64,000 nucleotides of DNA from the NCBI GenBank assembly GCA_902567685.1, contig CACFNH010000001.1, forward strand, positions 269,998 to 333,997, written 5' to 3'. The position numbers and the translations under genes are program-made. The stretch is from an uncultured Pelagibacteraceae bacterium (lineage in GTDB: Bacteria > Pseudomonadota > Alphaproteobacteria > Pelagibacterales > Pelagibacteraceae). The first letter of the stretch is position 1; each line of letters begins with the position of its first letter. Shown one piece after another: positions 9,943-18,774 of this stretch. The notes beneath the pieces were generated by a model. The model was not told the origin of the DNA, made no database searches, and saw only the letters and a list, made by a program, of their open reading frames with translations.

Positions 9943-10566
9943 TTATATTGCTTTAATCAATCTAGGGTCGTTGTTCATCGGGTTATTAACGTCTTTACTA
10001 ATTTGGTGAAATTTAAGCTTAGGTGGTTTTATGCTACTCAAAACACTTATGGCTTCTTTTTTTATATTTAAATAATTTGCAATCTGACTTTTGTTAATAA
10101 TTAGTGGCTCTCTCTTATGTATTTCGCTAGTTTCAATAGATGCTTGTCTTGTAATAATGCAGAACTGATTTTTTTGGAAAATAGCAGCAAATAACATCAG
10201 GCTATCGTCCTCTTTTGTAAAATAATAAGGTGTTTTCTCCTTTTCTTCTTTTTTCCATTCATAATATCCATCTGCTAAGACTAAACATCTTGAAGTTTGA
10301 ATGAGATTTTTAAACGTAATTTTTTCCATCAAAGTTTCAAGTCTTGCGTTAATCAAAGGTTTAAAATTTTCTAGTTTTTTTGACCACTCTGGTACTAAAC
10401 CCCATTCAGCAATTTCTAAAGCTTTTCCATTTGTATAAGGTTTTATAATTGGAAGTTTTTGAGTAGGATGAGCGTTATAGTTGTCAGAGTCATCAACTTT
10501 AATATTAGTTTTAACAATACTTGCTGTTTTTGTTACTGGTTTTGTAATTACATATCTTCCACACAT
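9943..10566 (-). CDS. yedK: SOS response-associated peptidase (SRAP/YedK, HMCES family)
   Basis: MCGRYVI start with catalytic Cys2; NARLET, GYYEWKK motifs. Confidence 0.9.
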   Translation of the reverse strand: MCGRYVITKPVTKTASIVKTNIKVDDSDNYNAHPTQKLPIIKPYTNGKALEIAEWGLVPEWSKKLENFKPLINARLETLMEKITFKNLIQTSRCLVLADGYYEWKKEEKEKTPYYFTKEDDSLMLFAAIFQKNQFCIITRQASIETSEIHKREPLIINKSQIANYLNIKKEAISVLSSIKPPKLKFHQISKDVNNPMNNDPRLIKAI

Positions 10567-10575
10567 AAAATTTTT

Positions 10576-10710
10576 TTAGTCTTTCCAAAAGAATAATCCA
10601 GTACCAATGCCAATTAAGACAGCGGATACAATCCATGCTTTTTCATGCTCCCCAAATATCATTACAACTCCGAGTAAAACTAAACTTATTCCCAATGTTT
10701 TGTTTTTCAT
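10576..10710 (-). CDS. 44-aa putative small membrane protein
   Basis: MKNKTLGISLVLLGVVMIFGEHEKAWIVSAVLIGIGTGLFFWKD*, two hydrophobic segments; below ORF-track length cutoff. Confidence 0.5.
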   Translation of the reverse strand: MKNKTLGISLVLLGVVMIFGEHEKAWIVSAVLIGIGTGLFFWKD

Positions 10711-10739
10711 CTGCTAAATACTATAGTAAAACGTTAATA

Positions 10740-11789
10740 ATGGATTCGCTACTTATAATTTTAATAACTATTTTGTTAGTTCTTAATATTGGAATTATTT
10801 TGTTTTTGTTGAAAAATAAGACTGAAAAAACAACAAATCCAGAACAGGCTTTTAAAGAGGAGTTTAACTCTTTTAAAGAGTCTTTTAGTCAGTCTTTTGG
10901 ACACATGTCTAAAGATATAGCTAAAGATATGACGGGTGCTTTAACAAGGGTAGATGAGAAAGTAGGGGTATTTAATAAGCAAGTAGAGGCTTTAAACAAA
11001 AGCCAAGATAATTTCAGTCGAATTCTTGCTGGAGTAAAACAATACGGAGTTTTAGCTGAGTTTTCCCTAGCTTCACTTTTAAAAGATTTGTTGCCCGCTT
11101 CTCAATACATTGCGAATGTTAAGATGAAGCCAGAAGAAACAGGGGATACAATAGAGTTTGCTATTAAACTTCAAGATGTTCTAGTTCCAGTAGATAGTCA
11201 CTGGCCGATAGAGAAATTTAAGGAGATAGATAATGCTTATCAATCCAAAGACAAAGAAGCTTTAGCAGAAGCCAGAAAAGATTTAGCAGCTGCATTCAGA
11301 TCTAAAGCTAAAGCGGTTAGTTCTAAATATATTGCACCACCAAAGACAACAGATTTTGCTATTGTTTATGCTCCAACTGAAGGATTATTTGCTGAACTTT
11401 CAAGTTATCGAGATCCTAAAACCAAACAGCTTTTATTAGAGGAACTTAGAACAAAATACAAAATTACAATTGCAGGACCAAACACATTATCTGCATTGTT
11501 ACAAGCATATCACCTGGGTTTTCAAACATTAAAAGTTCAAAAACATGCAACTAATATTTATTCTGATTTAAGATTAATTACCACTAGATTTGAAAGGCAC
11601 TTTTTGGGAATTGCTGAAGTTAGAAAAAAATTAGAACAAGCAATTTCGTCAGTAGATAACTTTGGTAGAGACGCTAGATCGATAATGAATAGTTTAAATA
11701 CTATAAAAAACCCAGAGGACGATGATGATCCAGATCCTCCAAGCACTCCAGGAGCATACGGCAGAGTAGAAAAAGTTGTAAATAATTAA
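10740..11789 (+). CDS. rmuC: DNA recombination protein RmuC
   Basis: PVDSHWPIEKF, FAIVYAPTEGLFAEL motifs; ATG at 10740 (MDSLLIILITILLV) preferred over ORF start 10635. Confidence 0.85.
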   Translation: MDSLLIILITILLVLNIGIILFLLKNKTEKTTNPEQAFKEEFNSFKESFSQSFGHMSKDIAKDMTGALTRVDEKVGVFNKQVEALNKSQDNFSRILAGVKQYGVLAEFSLASLLKDLLPASQYIANVKMKPEETGDTIEFAIKLQDVLVPVDSHWPIEKFKEIDNAYQSKDKEALAEARKDLAAAFRSKAKAVSSKYIAPPKTTDFAIVYAPTEGLFAELSSYRDPKTKQLLLEELRTKYKITIAGPNTLSALLQAYHLGFQTLKVQKHATNIYSDLRLITTRFERHFLGIAEVRKKLEQAISSVDNFGRDARSIMNSLNTIKNPEDDDDPDPPSTPGAYGRVEKVVNN

Positions 11790-11800
11790 TTATTTATATT

Positions 11801-13222
11801 ATGTCTAACTTTGTATTTTACGATTTTGAGACTAGCTCATCAAATAAGTCTTGGGGGCAAATTATTCAAATAGGAGCTATTTTGACCAATGATAATCTAG
11901 AAGAGTTAGATCGTTATGAAGCAAGATGCAGACTAAGTCCTGGAATTATTCCTGAAGCAATGAGTTTAATTGTTAATAAATCTTCTCCTAAAATTTTAAA
12001 AACATCAAATCTTTCCCACTATCAAATGATTAGACAATTCGTTGAGACTTTGAATCGCTGGGGAAAAGCAACATATATAGGATTTAATAGTATAGATTTT
12101 GACGAAGAGTTTTTAAGGTTCACGTTATTTAAAACTTTAGAATATCCGTATTTAACTAGTACGGGAGGGAATACTAGAGGAGATCTTTTAAACTTAGCTA
12201 GAGCAGCGAATCTTTATTATCCTAAAACTTTAAAAAACCCAATTAGCGAAAAAGGTAATGCAATCTATAAGTTAGATCAATTGGCTCCTTTAAATGGAAT
12301 AGAACATGGAGACGCTCATAGCGCTATAGGAGATGTTATTGCTACTTTAGGTATAGCAAAGATAATATATACAAAAGCCTCAAATGTTTGGAAGGCAAGT
12401 CAATTAACAACTGATAAAAATAAAACATTAGAAATAATAAAAAAAGAACTTTATTTTTGTACAAATGAATATTTTTATGGAAAAAGTAGACCATACGTTC
12501 AAACTTTTGTTTGTCAGCATCCAAAATATCAATGGCCAAAGTGTTTTGACTTAAAGCATGATCCAAAAATTTATTTAGAAATGACTATTCCAGCTTTGAA
12601 AGAAGCTATGGGAAAAAATCCTAAATTTCTAAGAACTGTTAGACACAATAAACATCCTGTAGTAATGAATCCTTCTTACGGTGATGCATTTGATGAATAC
12701 AAGATGCTAGGCAGCGAGAAACTAAATCAAAGAGCTAGTTTGATTAAAAATAATAAAAAATTTGCTGAAAAAGTAAGTTTAATTTTACAAGAAGAGGCAG
12801 AAGAAAAGGAACAATCTAAGTCCCAAGAGGATATTTACGAAGAAGAGAGTATATATACGAAATTTACTAGTTCCGAGGACAATAAGATTATGCCTGAATT
12901 TCACAGAGCTGAATGGAACAAGAAGCTTTCCGTATTAGATAAATTTAAAGATGAAAGACTTCATTACTTTGGCAAAAAACTTCTTTATGAAGAAAAACCA
13001 GAAATTTTATCTAAATCCGATTACAATAAGATTCATAGAAATTTAGCTAAAAGACTTTTAAGCACCAATAATGAAAAGTGGAATACTTTTTCTAGAACTT
13101 ACTCAGAAATTGATACATTAAGGGAAAAGTTTGAAAGAGAGGGAGATCCAGGCAAACTTCCCATGCTAGAAGAAATTAACGCGTACGTTGAAGAGCTAGA
13201 AAAAGATTACACTTCTGCTTAG
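11801..13222 (+). CDS. sbcB: exodeoxyribonuclease I
   Basis: FVFYDFETSSSNKSWGQIIQIGAILTND, DQLAPLNGIEHGDAHSAIGDV. Confidence 0.85.
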   Translation: MSNFVFYDFETSSSNKSWGQIIQIGAILTNDNLEELDRYEARCRLSPGIIPEAMSLIVNKSSPKILKTSNLSHYQMIRQFVETLNRWGKATYIGFNSIDFDEEFLRFTLFKTLEYPYLTSTGGNTRGDLLNLARAANLYYPKTLKNPISEKGNAIYKLDQLAPLNGIEHGDAHSAIGDVIATLGIAKIIYTKASNVWKASQLTTDKNKTLEIIKKELYFCTNEYFYGKSRPYVQTFVCQHPKYQWPKCFDLKHDPKIYLEMTIPALKEAMGKNPKFLRTVRHNKHPVVMNPSYGDAFDEYKMLGSEKLNQRASLIKNNKKFAEKVSLILQEEAEEKEQSKSQEDIYEEESIYTKFTSSEDNKIMPEFHRAEWNKKLSVLDKFKDERLHYFGKKLLYEEKPEILSKSDYNKIHRNLAKRLLSTNNEKWNTFSRTYSEIDTLREKFEREGDPGKLPMLEEINAYVEELEKDYTSA

Positions 13223-13256
13223 TTGACATTAATTAAAAAATAACTATCTAGATTAC

Positions 13257-13595
13257 ATGGCTGAATTAAAAAAACTTACAGATGAAAATTATGAAGAAGA
13301 AGTAATCAATAGCAAAGATATTTGGTGTGTAACTTTTAGTGCCTTATCTTTTTGCCAACCTTGTAAGATGCTTCATCCTGTAATTGAAAATATAGCTAAA
13401 AATGACAAAGTGCCTGGAGTAAAATTTGGAGTTGTTGCGACTGAGGATACAGGACTTAATTGGAGCACTTCTATGGGAATAAGAGGTGTGCCGACGACAC
13501 ATGTTATGCGTGGAAAAGAAATTTTGGGTACCAAAGTTGGATTTGTTCCTGAAAAAGATTTTCTTGATTTTGTAAAATCAACCGCAAAAGTTTAA
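13257..13595 (+). CDS. thioredoxin-family protein with CQPC active site
   Basis: SFCQPCKMLHPVIENIA, IRGVPTTHVMRG. Confidence 0.8.
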   Translation: MAELKKLTDENYEEEVINSKDIWCVTFSALSFCQPCKMLHPVIENIAKNDKVPGVKFGVVATEDTGLNWSTSMGIRGVPTTHVMRGKEILGTKVGFVPEKDFLDFVKSTAKV

Positions 13596-14858
13596 TTAAT
13601 TTCTATTTAAAACATATCCTATTAAATAGTTTGATCCTAAGATGACTATAGTTTTTTTTTCAAAACTCGAGCATTTTTTTATTGCCTGATAAATATCAAC
13701 AGCAGACTCTGATTTATAATTATTTTTAAGACATATTTTTTTAAGTTCATTTGCATTTAAAGCACTAGGTTCATTTGGAATAGTTAGAGTTATTATTTTT
13801 TTAAAGATATTCTTAAATTTTTTGATAAATTTTTCAGGCATCTTATTCTTTTGCATGCCCCAAATCCCATATATTGGTTTTTTTAAAGTTTTTAAGTATT
13901 TATATAAATTTTTAGCACTTGTCTCAGAATGACATGTATCAATCAACAATTCTTCATTTTTTTTAATTAATTTTTTTAACTTTCCCTTTCTCAAATATTG
14001 AACTCTGCCTTCAAATTTAATTTTAGGAATAGTTTTTATAATAGTTTTCTTTTTTACACCTAAGTCCAGAGCAACCTGAATAGCTAATCCTAAATTATCT
14101 ATTAGTCCTTCAGTAAAGATATACTTAGATTTGATTGGAATAATATTTTTTTTATTTTTAAAAAAGTAATTATTTTTTTTCTTTTGAATCCTCCATTTCG
14201 AAGGATAGACTATTTTGCTTGGATTTTTTTTTATAATATTCTTTATAATTTTTAAGGTTTTCGGTTTTTGTTTACCAATGTAAATAACAGTTTTTTTACT
14301 TAAGTAGCCAACTTTTTGTCTGCATACTTCAGTTAAAGTTTTTGGCTGAATCCATTCTGCGTGTTGAAAATTTATGTTTGTTACTATTTGCGCTCTTGGA
14401 TATTCCCACAAATTAGTACTGTCTTTCTTAAAAAGAAGACCACTTTCAACCAAGTTATACGAAATGTTATTTTGCTCCTTTGCAGAAAGTATGTAAATAC
14501 AAGACAAAAGCTCAAAGAGTGTTAATTTTTGTTTAGTTTTTTCTATTATTTTAGTTAGTTTTTGAATTTTTTTAATAGAAATATATTTATCTTTTAGCCA
14601 AAATCTATGTCTGACGTCGTATAAGTGTGGGCTGGTAAAGGCAGTTACTTTTTTTTTATTAGCTTCTAAAAAAAACTTTAATGAAGTAAGTACACTCATT
14701 TTGCCATCACTGCCCAATATATTTATAGGATTTGAAAGAACTAAATGAGGATAATTTAGTTTAATTAAAACTTTATTTATTCTGTTTAAATCTAAATTAA
14801 TTCTACGGCTATACCGCTTTTGAAGTTTTTTGTAGAGATCCGTCGATTGAGCTGACAT
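13596..14858 (-). CDS. folC: divergent folylpolyglutamate/dihydrofolate synthase (FolC-like, Mur ligase family)
   Basis: INLDLNRINKVL N-terminus, GSDGKMS P-loop variant, TSPHLYDVRHRF; position after accD. Confidence 0.7.
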   Translation of the reverse strand: MSAQSTDLYKKLQKRYSRRINLDLNRINKVLIKLNYPHLVLSNPINILGSDGKMSVLTSLKFFLEANKKKVTAFTSPHLYDVRHRFWLKDKYISIKKIQKLTKIIEKTKQKLTLFELLSCIYILSAKEQNNISYNLVESGLLFKKDSTNLWEYPRAQIVTNINFQHAEWIQPKTLTEVCRQKVGYLSKKTVIYIGKQKPKTLKIIKNIIKKNPSKIVYPSKWRIQKKKNNYFFKNKKNIIPIKSKYIFTEGLIDNLGLAIQVALDLGVKKKTIIKTIPKIKFEGRVQYLRKGKLKKLIKKNEELLIDTCHSETSAKNLYKYLKTLKKPIYGIWGMQKNKMPEKFIKKFKNIFKKIITLTIPNEPSALNANELKKICLKNNYKSESAVDIYQAIKKCSSFEKKTIVILGSNYLIGYVLNRN

Positions 14859-15708
14859 CGCTTGTATTGTTAATCTCTTTTTCTTTAACCTTCAATAGAA
14901 TTGATAAAATATTGTAAATTTCAGATCTCAGTTCTTTTCGTGGAACAATTTTATCTAAACCACCGTGCTCTAGGACCCATTGTGAAGTTTGTACCTCATC
15001 AGCTAATTTTTCTCTCAAGTTTTGTTCAATGATACGTTTTCCACTAAAGCCCCAAAGAAAATCTTTGGATTCCGAAATAATAATATCAGCAAGACTAGCC
15101 ATTGATGCTGTGGTCCCACCTAAACAAGGCCCCCCTGCTACAACAATAAAAGGTATTTTATTTTTTTTAAGTTCGCTACAAGCTAAAGTCATTCTTGTCA
15201 TTTGCATAAGACTTAATATGCCAGTGTGCATACGCATTCCACCAGATGTTACAAAAAGTATCAAAGGCTGTTTATTATTAATACTATGTTGAACTCCAGA
15301 GAGAAAACATTCACCTACACTTGGACTTACACTTGCACCAAAAAAAGAAAAATCCATAGATCCTACAGTTACTGGCATTGCATTTAACCAGCCTGTGGCG
15401 AACAACATAGCTTCTTCTTGACCTACTTTTTTTCTAGATTCCTTTAATCGATCACTGTATTTACCTTTAGGGTCAGAAAAATTTATAGGGTCTTCTGGAG
15501 GCACTCCATATTCGAGAGTTGTATATTCAGAGTCGTCAAAAAATATATTAAATCTTTGTTTGCATGAAATTAGATGTGTTTTTGCACATGAAGGACACTC
15601 AAAAAGATTCTTTTCAAACTCATCTCTTAGTGTAAGTTTTCCACAAGCACAATTTGTCCATAGACTCTTTTCACCCTTAGCCATTCTTTTTTTAATAGGT
15701 GATAACAA
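14809..15708 (-). CDS. accD: acetyl-CoA carboxylase carboxyltransferase subunit beta (divergent)
   Basis: SLWTNCACGKLTLRDEFEKNLFECPSC, MDFSFFGAS, GFSGKRIIEQNLREKL. Confidence 0.8.
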   Translation of the reverse strand: MLSPIKKRMAKGEKSLWTNCACGKLTLRDEFEKNLFECPSCAKTHLISCKQRFNIFFDDSEYTTLEYGVPPEDPINFSDPKGKYSDRLKESRKKVGQEEAMLFATGWLNAMPVTVGSMDFSFFGASVSPSVGECFLSGVQHSINNKQPLILFVTSGGMRMHTGILSLMQMTRMTLACSELKKNKIPFIVVAGGPCLGGTTASMASLADIIISESKDFLWGFSGKRIIEQNLREKLADEVQTSQWVLEHGGLDKIVPRKELRSEIYNILSILLKVKEKEINNTSDVSSIDGSLQKTSKAV

Positions 15709-15743
15709 TGACTTAATTCCAGGTGCTATTTTTTTTATCCAAT

Positions 15744-16547
15744 TCAGATGATTCTCCTTTTTAAACTACTTACCAGTTTATTTAATTTTGTGACAGGATT
15801 TTGACGATTTTTTATTGAATCTGTAATTCCTTTGCATAATTGACTACCAACAACAAGACCATCGGCTTTTTTTAGAGAAGAAATAGTTTTTTTAGTAATT
15901 CCAAAGCCAATAACTATATTTTTTGCTTTGTTTAATTTCTTAATCTTATTGTAATTTTTTAAAATTTTTTTAGGAGAAACTTTTAGTTTTCCCCCAGTAG
16001 TGCTCAACATAGAAATGTAATAACACATTTCATGACTATCTTTAATAATTTTTTTCATTCTTGCCTTCGAAGTTGTAGGTGATAAAAGCTGAACGAAGGT
16101 AATAGATTTTTTTTTACATTTCTTTGCAAAATTTTTATTTTCAGGCCATGGTAAATCAACACAAATAATTCCATTTACTCCTGATTGCTTACATTTTTTT
16201 AAAAATTTATTTTCACCATATTGGTAAATCATATTATAATAACCCATAAGTATTATTGGTTTAGGATTTTTTATTTTTTTATAATTTTTAACTATCTCGA
16301 ATATGTCCTTCATTTTAAATCCATTTTTTATTGCTCTATAAGAACTGGTTTGAATTTTTCCACCATCTCCAATTGGAGTAGAATGTGGAAAACCAATTTC
16401 ACACAGGTCTACATTTTCTGAGATTGATTTTAAAATGTTTAAAGATTTTTTTTTGTTAGGATCTCCAGCAACTGTATATGTGAGAAGCGCTGGCCTTCTT
16501 TCATTTTTACATCGTTTAAATACCAAGCTTATTGGAGACAAACTCAT
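15744..16547 (-). CDS. trpA: tryptophan synthase alpha chain (divergent)
   Basis: DLCEIGFPHSTPIGDGGKIQ, GYYNMI; adjacent to trpB. Confidence 0.8.
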   Translation of the reverse strand: MSLSPISLVFKRCKNERRPALLTYTVAGDPNKKKSLNILKSISENVDLCEIGFPHSTPIGDGGKIQTSSYRAIKNGFKMKDIFEIVKNYKKIKNPKPIILMGYYNMIYQYGENKFLKKCKQSGVNGIICVDLPWPENKNFAKKCKKKSITFVQLLSPTTSKARMKKIIKDSHEMCYYISMLSTTGGKLKVSPKKILKNYNKIKKLNKAKNIVIGFGITKKTISSLKKADGLVVGSQLCKGITDSIKNRQNPVTKLNKLVSSLKRRII

Positions 16548-17776
16548 TAATACTTTCCTAATCTTTTTCTTAAGATGTCCCTATCTTTTTGAGCATCTCC
16601 ACATGAATTTACAATTATAACTGTATCGTTGCTTAATTTTGGAGCTATTTTAATAGCTTCGGCAAAGGCATGACTTGGTTCTAGACTAGGATTTAAATTT
16701 TCGTATTTAGTAACTAGCTTGTAAGCTTCTAATGCTTCTTCATCAGTTGCAGAGGAATATCTAGCTCTGCCAGCATCTTTTAAAAAACAATGCATAGGTG
16801 AAACACCAGGGTAGTCAAGACCTGCGCTTATAGACTCTGTTTCTTTAATTTGTCCATCGCTGTTTTGACATACATAAGAAGCTGCTCCATGAAGAACCCC
16901 TAGCTTAGAGCCTTTGCTCAAAGGTGCAGCATGAAGTTTGCTTTTTTTTGGTCCAGCTGCTTCTACACCTATCATTTCTACTTGTTTTTTTTTGTAATCC
17001 ATAAACTCACTCCAAAATCCATATGCAGAACTTCCACCTCCAACACAGTTTATTAATTTTAATTTACTTGGAATTTCTCCAAATTCATTTTTAATTTGTT
17101 GTAAAAGTTCTCTTGAAATCTGTGCAGTGCTCCAACCACATATTTTTACAAAAATATTTGGACCAACTGTGCTGCCTACACACATTGCAGTGGAGTCACA
17201 ATTAGCAACCCAATATCTCATACACTCGCTTACCGCATCAACTAATGTTTGGCTGCCAGAATGAACAGGAACTATTTCAGCTCCATTTTTTCTCATAGCA
17301 TCACAATTAGGTTTTTGTCTTTTTATATCTTTTGCTCCCATAAAAATTTTACATTTTAAGCCAAATTTTTTTGCAGCCATACTGAGCATCTTGCCTGCAT
17401 AACCAGCACCAGTATCACCTACTATATATTTTTTTCCAGCTCTTTTAGTGATTAAACAATGTACAGTTGCGTTATAAATTTTATGAGCTCCACCATTAGC
17501 CTCTGATACAACTTTTGCCCACACCTGGGCACCTCCCAAGTGACTTGTTAGATTTTCTAATTTAATAAAAGGAGTAGGAGCACCTACCCAATTTTTAAAA
17601 TAATAATCTCTCTCTTTAATAAATCTTTTATCTTTTCTGAGTTTTTCAAATAAAATATTAAGATCCTCAACGGGTTTTTTTAAAGTTTCAGGAATAAAAT
17701 TTCCTCCAAATTTACCGCCCCAAAAGCCATTTTTGTCATGTTGGTCAATTAAAGGTATTCCTTTTTTAATTTTCAT
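16547..17776 (-). CDS. trpB: tryptophan synthase beta chain (divergent)
   Basis: GGAHKIYN PLP lysine, GDTGAGYAG, CVGGGSSAYG, SAGLDYPGVSP. Confidence 0.8.
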   Translation of the reverse strand: MKIKKGIPLIDQHDKNGFWGGKFGGNFIPETLKKPVEDLNILFEKLRKDKRFIKERDYYFKNWVGAPTPFIKLENLTSHLGGAQVWAKVVSEANGGAHKIYNATVHCLITKRAGKKYIVGDTGAGYAGKMLSMAAKKFGLKCKIFMGAKDIKRQKPNCDAMRKNGAEIVPVHSGSQTLVDAVSECMRYWVANCDSTAMCVGSTVGPNIFVKICGWSTAQISRELLQQIKNEFGEIPSKLKLINCVGGGSSAYGFWSEFMDYKKKQVEMIGVEAAGPKKSKLHAAPLSKGSKLGVLHGAASYVCQNSDGQIKETESISAGLDYPGVSPMHCFLKDAGRARYSSATDEEALEAYKLVTKYENLNPSLEPSHAFAEAIKIAPKLSNDTVIIVNSCGDAQKDRDILRKRLGKY

Positions 17777-17796
17777 TCTAAAAATATGGTTAATTT

Positions 17797-18477
17797 TTAC
17801 TGTTTTGCAGATTGTATAATTTTTTTAATGTTTTGAACAGGGTCGCCCTCAATAATTGGCCTTCCTATTACAGCAAAACATTTATCATCTGCAATTTTTG
17901 AGAAATCAGCGTAGCCCATGACCCTTTTTTGATCATGTTTTTTATCTTCATCACCTCTTATTCCAGGACAAAATATTTTTAAATCTTTTGATAAAGATCT
18001 TACTAGTTCAAAATCTTGAGCCGAAGCTATTACCCCGGCAATTTTAGATTTAATAGCTAAGTTGACTAGAAGTTTAACTTGGTCTTTTATAGTATTTTTT
18101 ATTCCTATATTTTGAAGATCAGACTGTGAAGTTAGTACAGTGACTCCAAGCAATTCAATTGAACCCGCAGCTTCTTGTGCAGCTTTTAGCATTTCGTAAT
18201 CTCCGCTGGTGTGAACTGTTAAATATTTTATACTCTTTAAAGATTTGATAGCTGCTACAGTTTTTTTAACTTGATTGGGTATTTCTGGACCCAATTTTAA
18301 ATCCAAAAATATTTCTACTCCAAGTTCTTTAAATTTTTCTAATCCTTCTGCACCACAAACAGTATACAATTCAGTGCCAATTTTAACACCAGCAATTTGA
18401 TCTTTTATTTTTTTAGTTACATCAAGAGCTATTTCTAAAGAGTTAAAATCTAGAGCTACAAAAATATTCTTTTTCAT
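17797..18477 (-). CDS. pyrF: orotidine 5'-phosphate decarboxylase-like protein
   Basis: VALDF, FLDLKLGPEIPNQV, CPGIRGDEDKKHDQKRVM, AVIGRPI. Confidence 0.75.
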   Translation of the reverse strand: MKKNIFVALDFNSLEIALDVTKKIKDQIAGVKIGTELYTVCGAEGLEKFKELGVEIFLDLKLGPEIPNQVKKTVAAIKSLKSIKYLTVHTSGDYEMLKAAQEAAGSIELLGVTVLTSQSDLQNIGIKNTIKDQVKLLVNLAIKSKIAGVIASAQDFELVRSLSKDLKIFCPGIRGDEDKKHDQKRVMGYADFSKIADDKCFAVIGRPIIEGDPVQNIKKIIQSAKQ

Positions 18478-18761
18478 GATTCTTTATTTATTTCCTCTTT
18501 TAAATGTTTTGACATCTTAAAGAAAACCTTTTTCTTAGACGGAACATAAATTATAGATCCTGTTCTGGGATCTCTAGCATTGTGTTTTGGTTTAGTAGTT
18601 CTAATTGAAAATCTACAAAAATCTCTAATTTCTACAGATTTATTAACAATCAAGTTTTTTGAAATTGTGTCGAAAATGATGTCCAAAATAGATTCAATTT
18701 GAGAAGATTTTAGATTTGGGTGTTTTTTCTTTAATTCCTTAATGATATCTGACTTAACCAA
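18474..18761 (-). CDS. ihfB: integration host factor beta-like (HU/IHF family)
   Basis: Homology begins VKSDIIKEL after TTG at 18761 (ORF track start 18797 overlaps rpsA); RDPRTGSIIYVPSKKKVFFKMSKHLK. Confidence 0.7.
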   Translation of the reverse strand: MVKSDIIKELKKKHPNLKSSQIESILDIIFDTISKNLIVNKSVEIRDFCRFSIRTTKPKHNARDPRTGSIIYVPSKKKVFFKMSKHLKEEINKES

Positions 18762-18774
18762 AAGTATTATTCTA

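Noticed and set aside
13257-13595. CQPC thioredoxin as a novel redox enzyme
   Set aside because: Variant central dipeptides are common among thioredoxin-like proteins; not remarkable alone.
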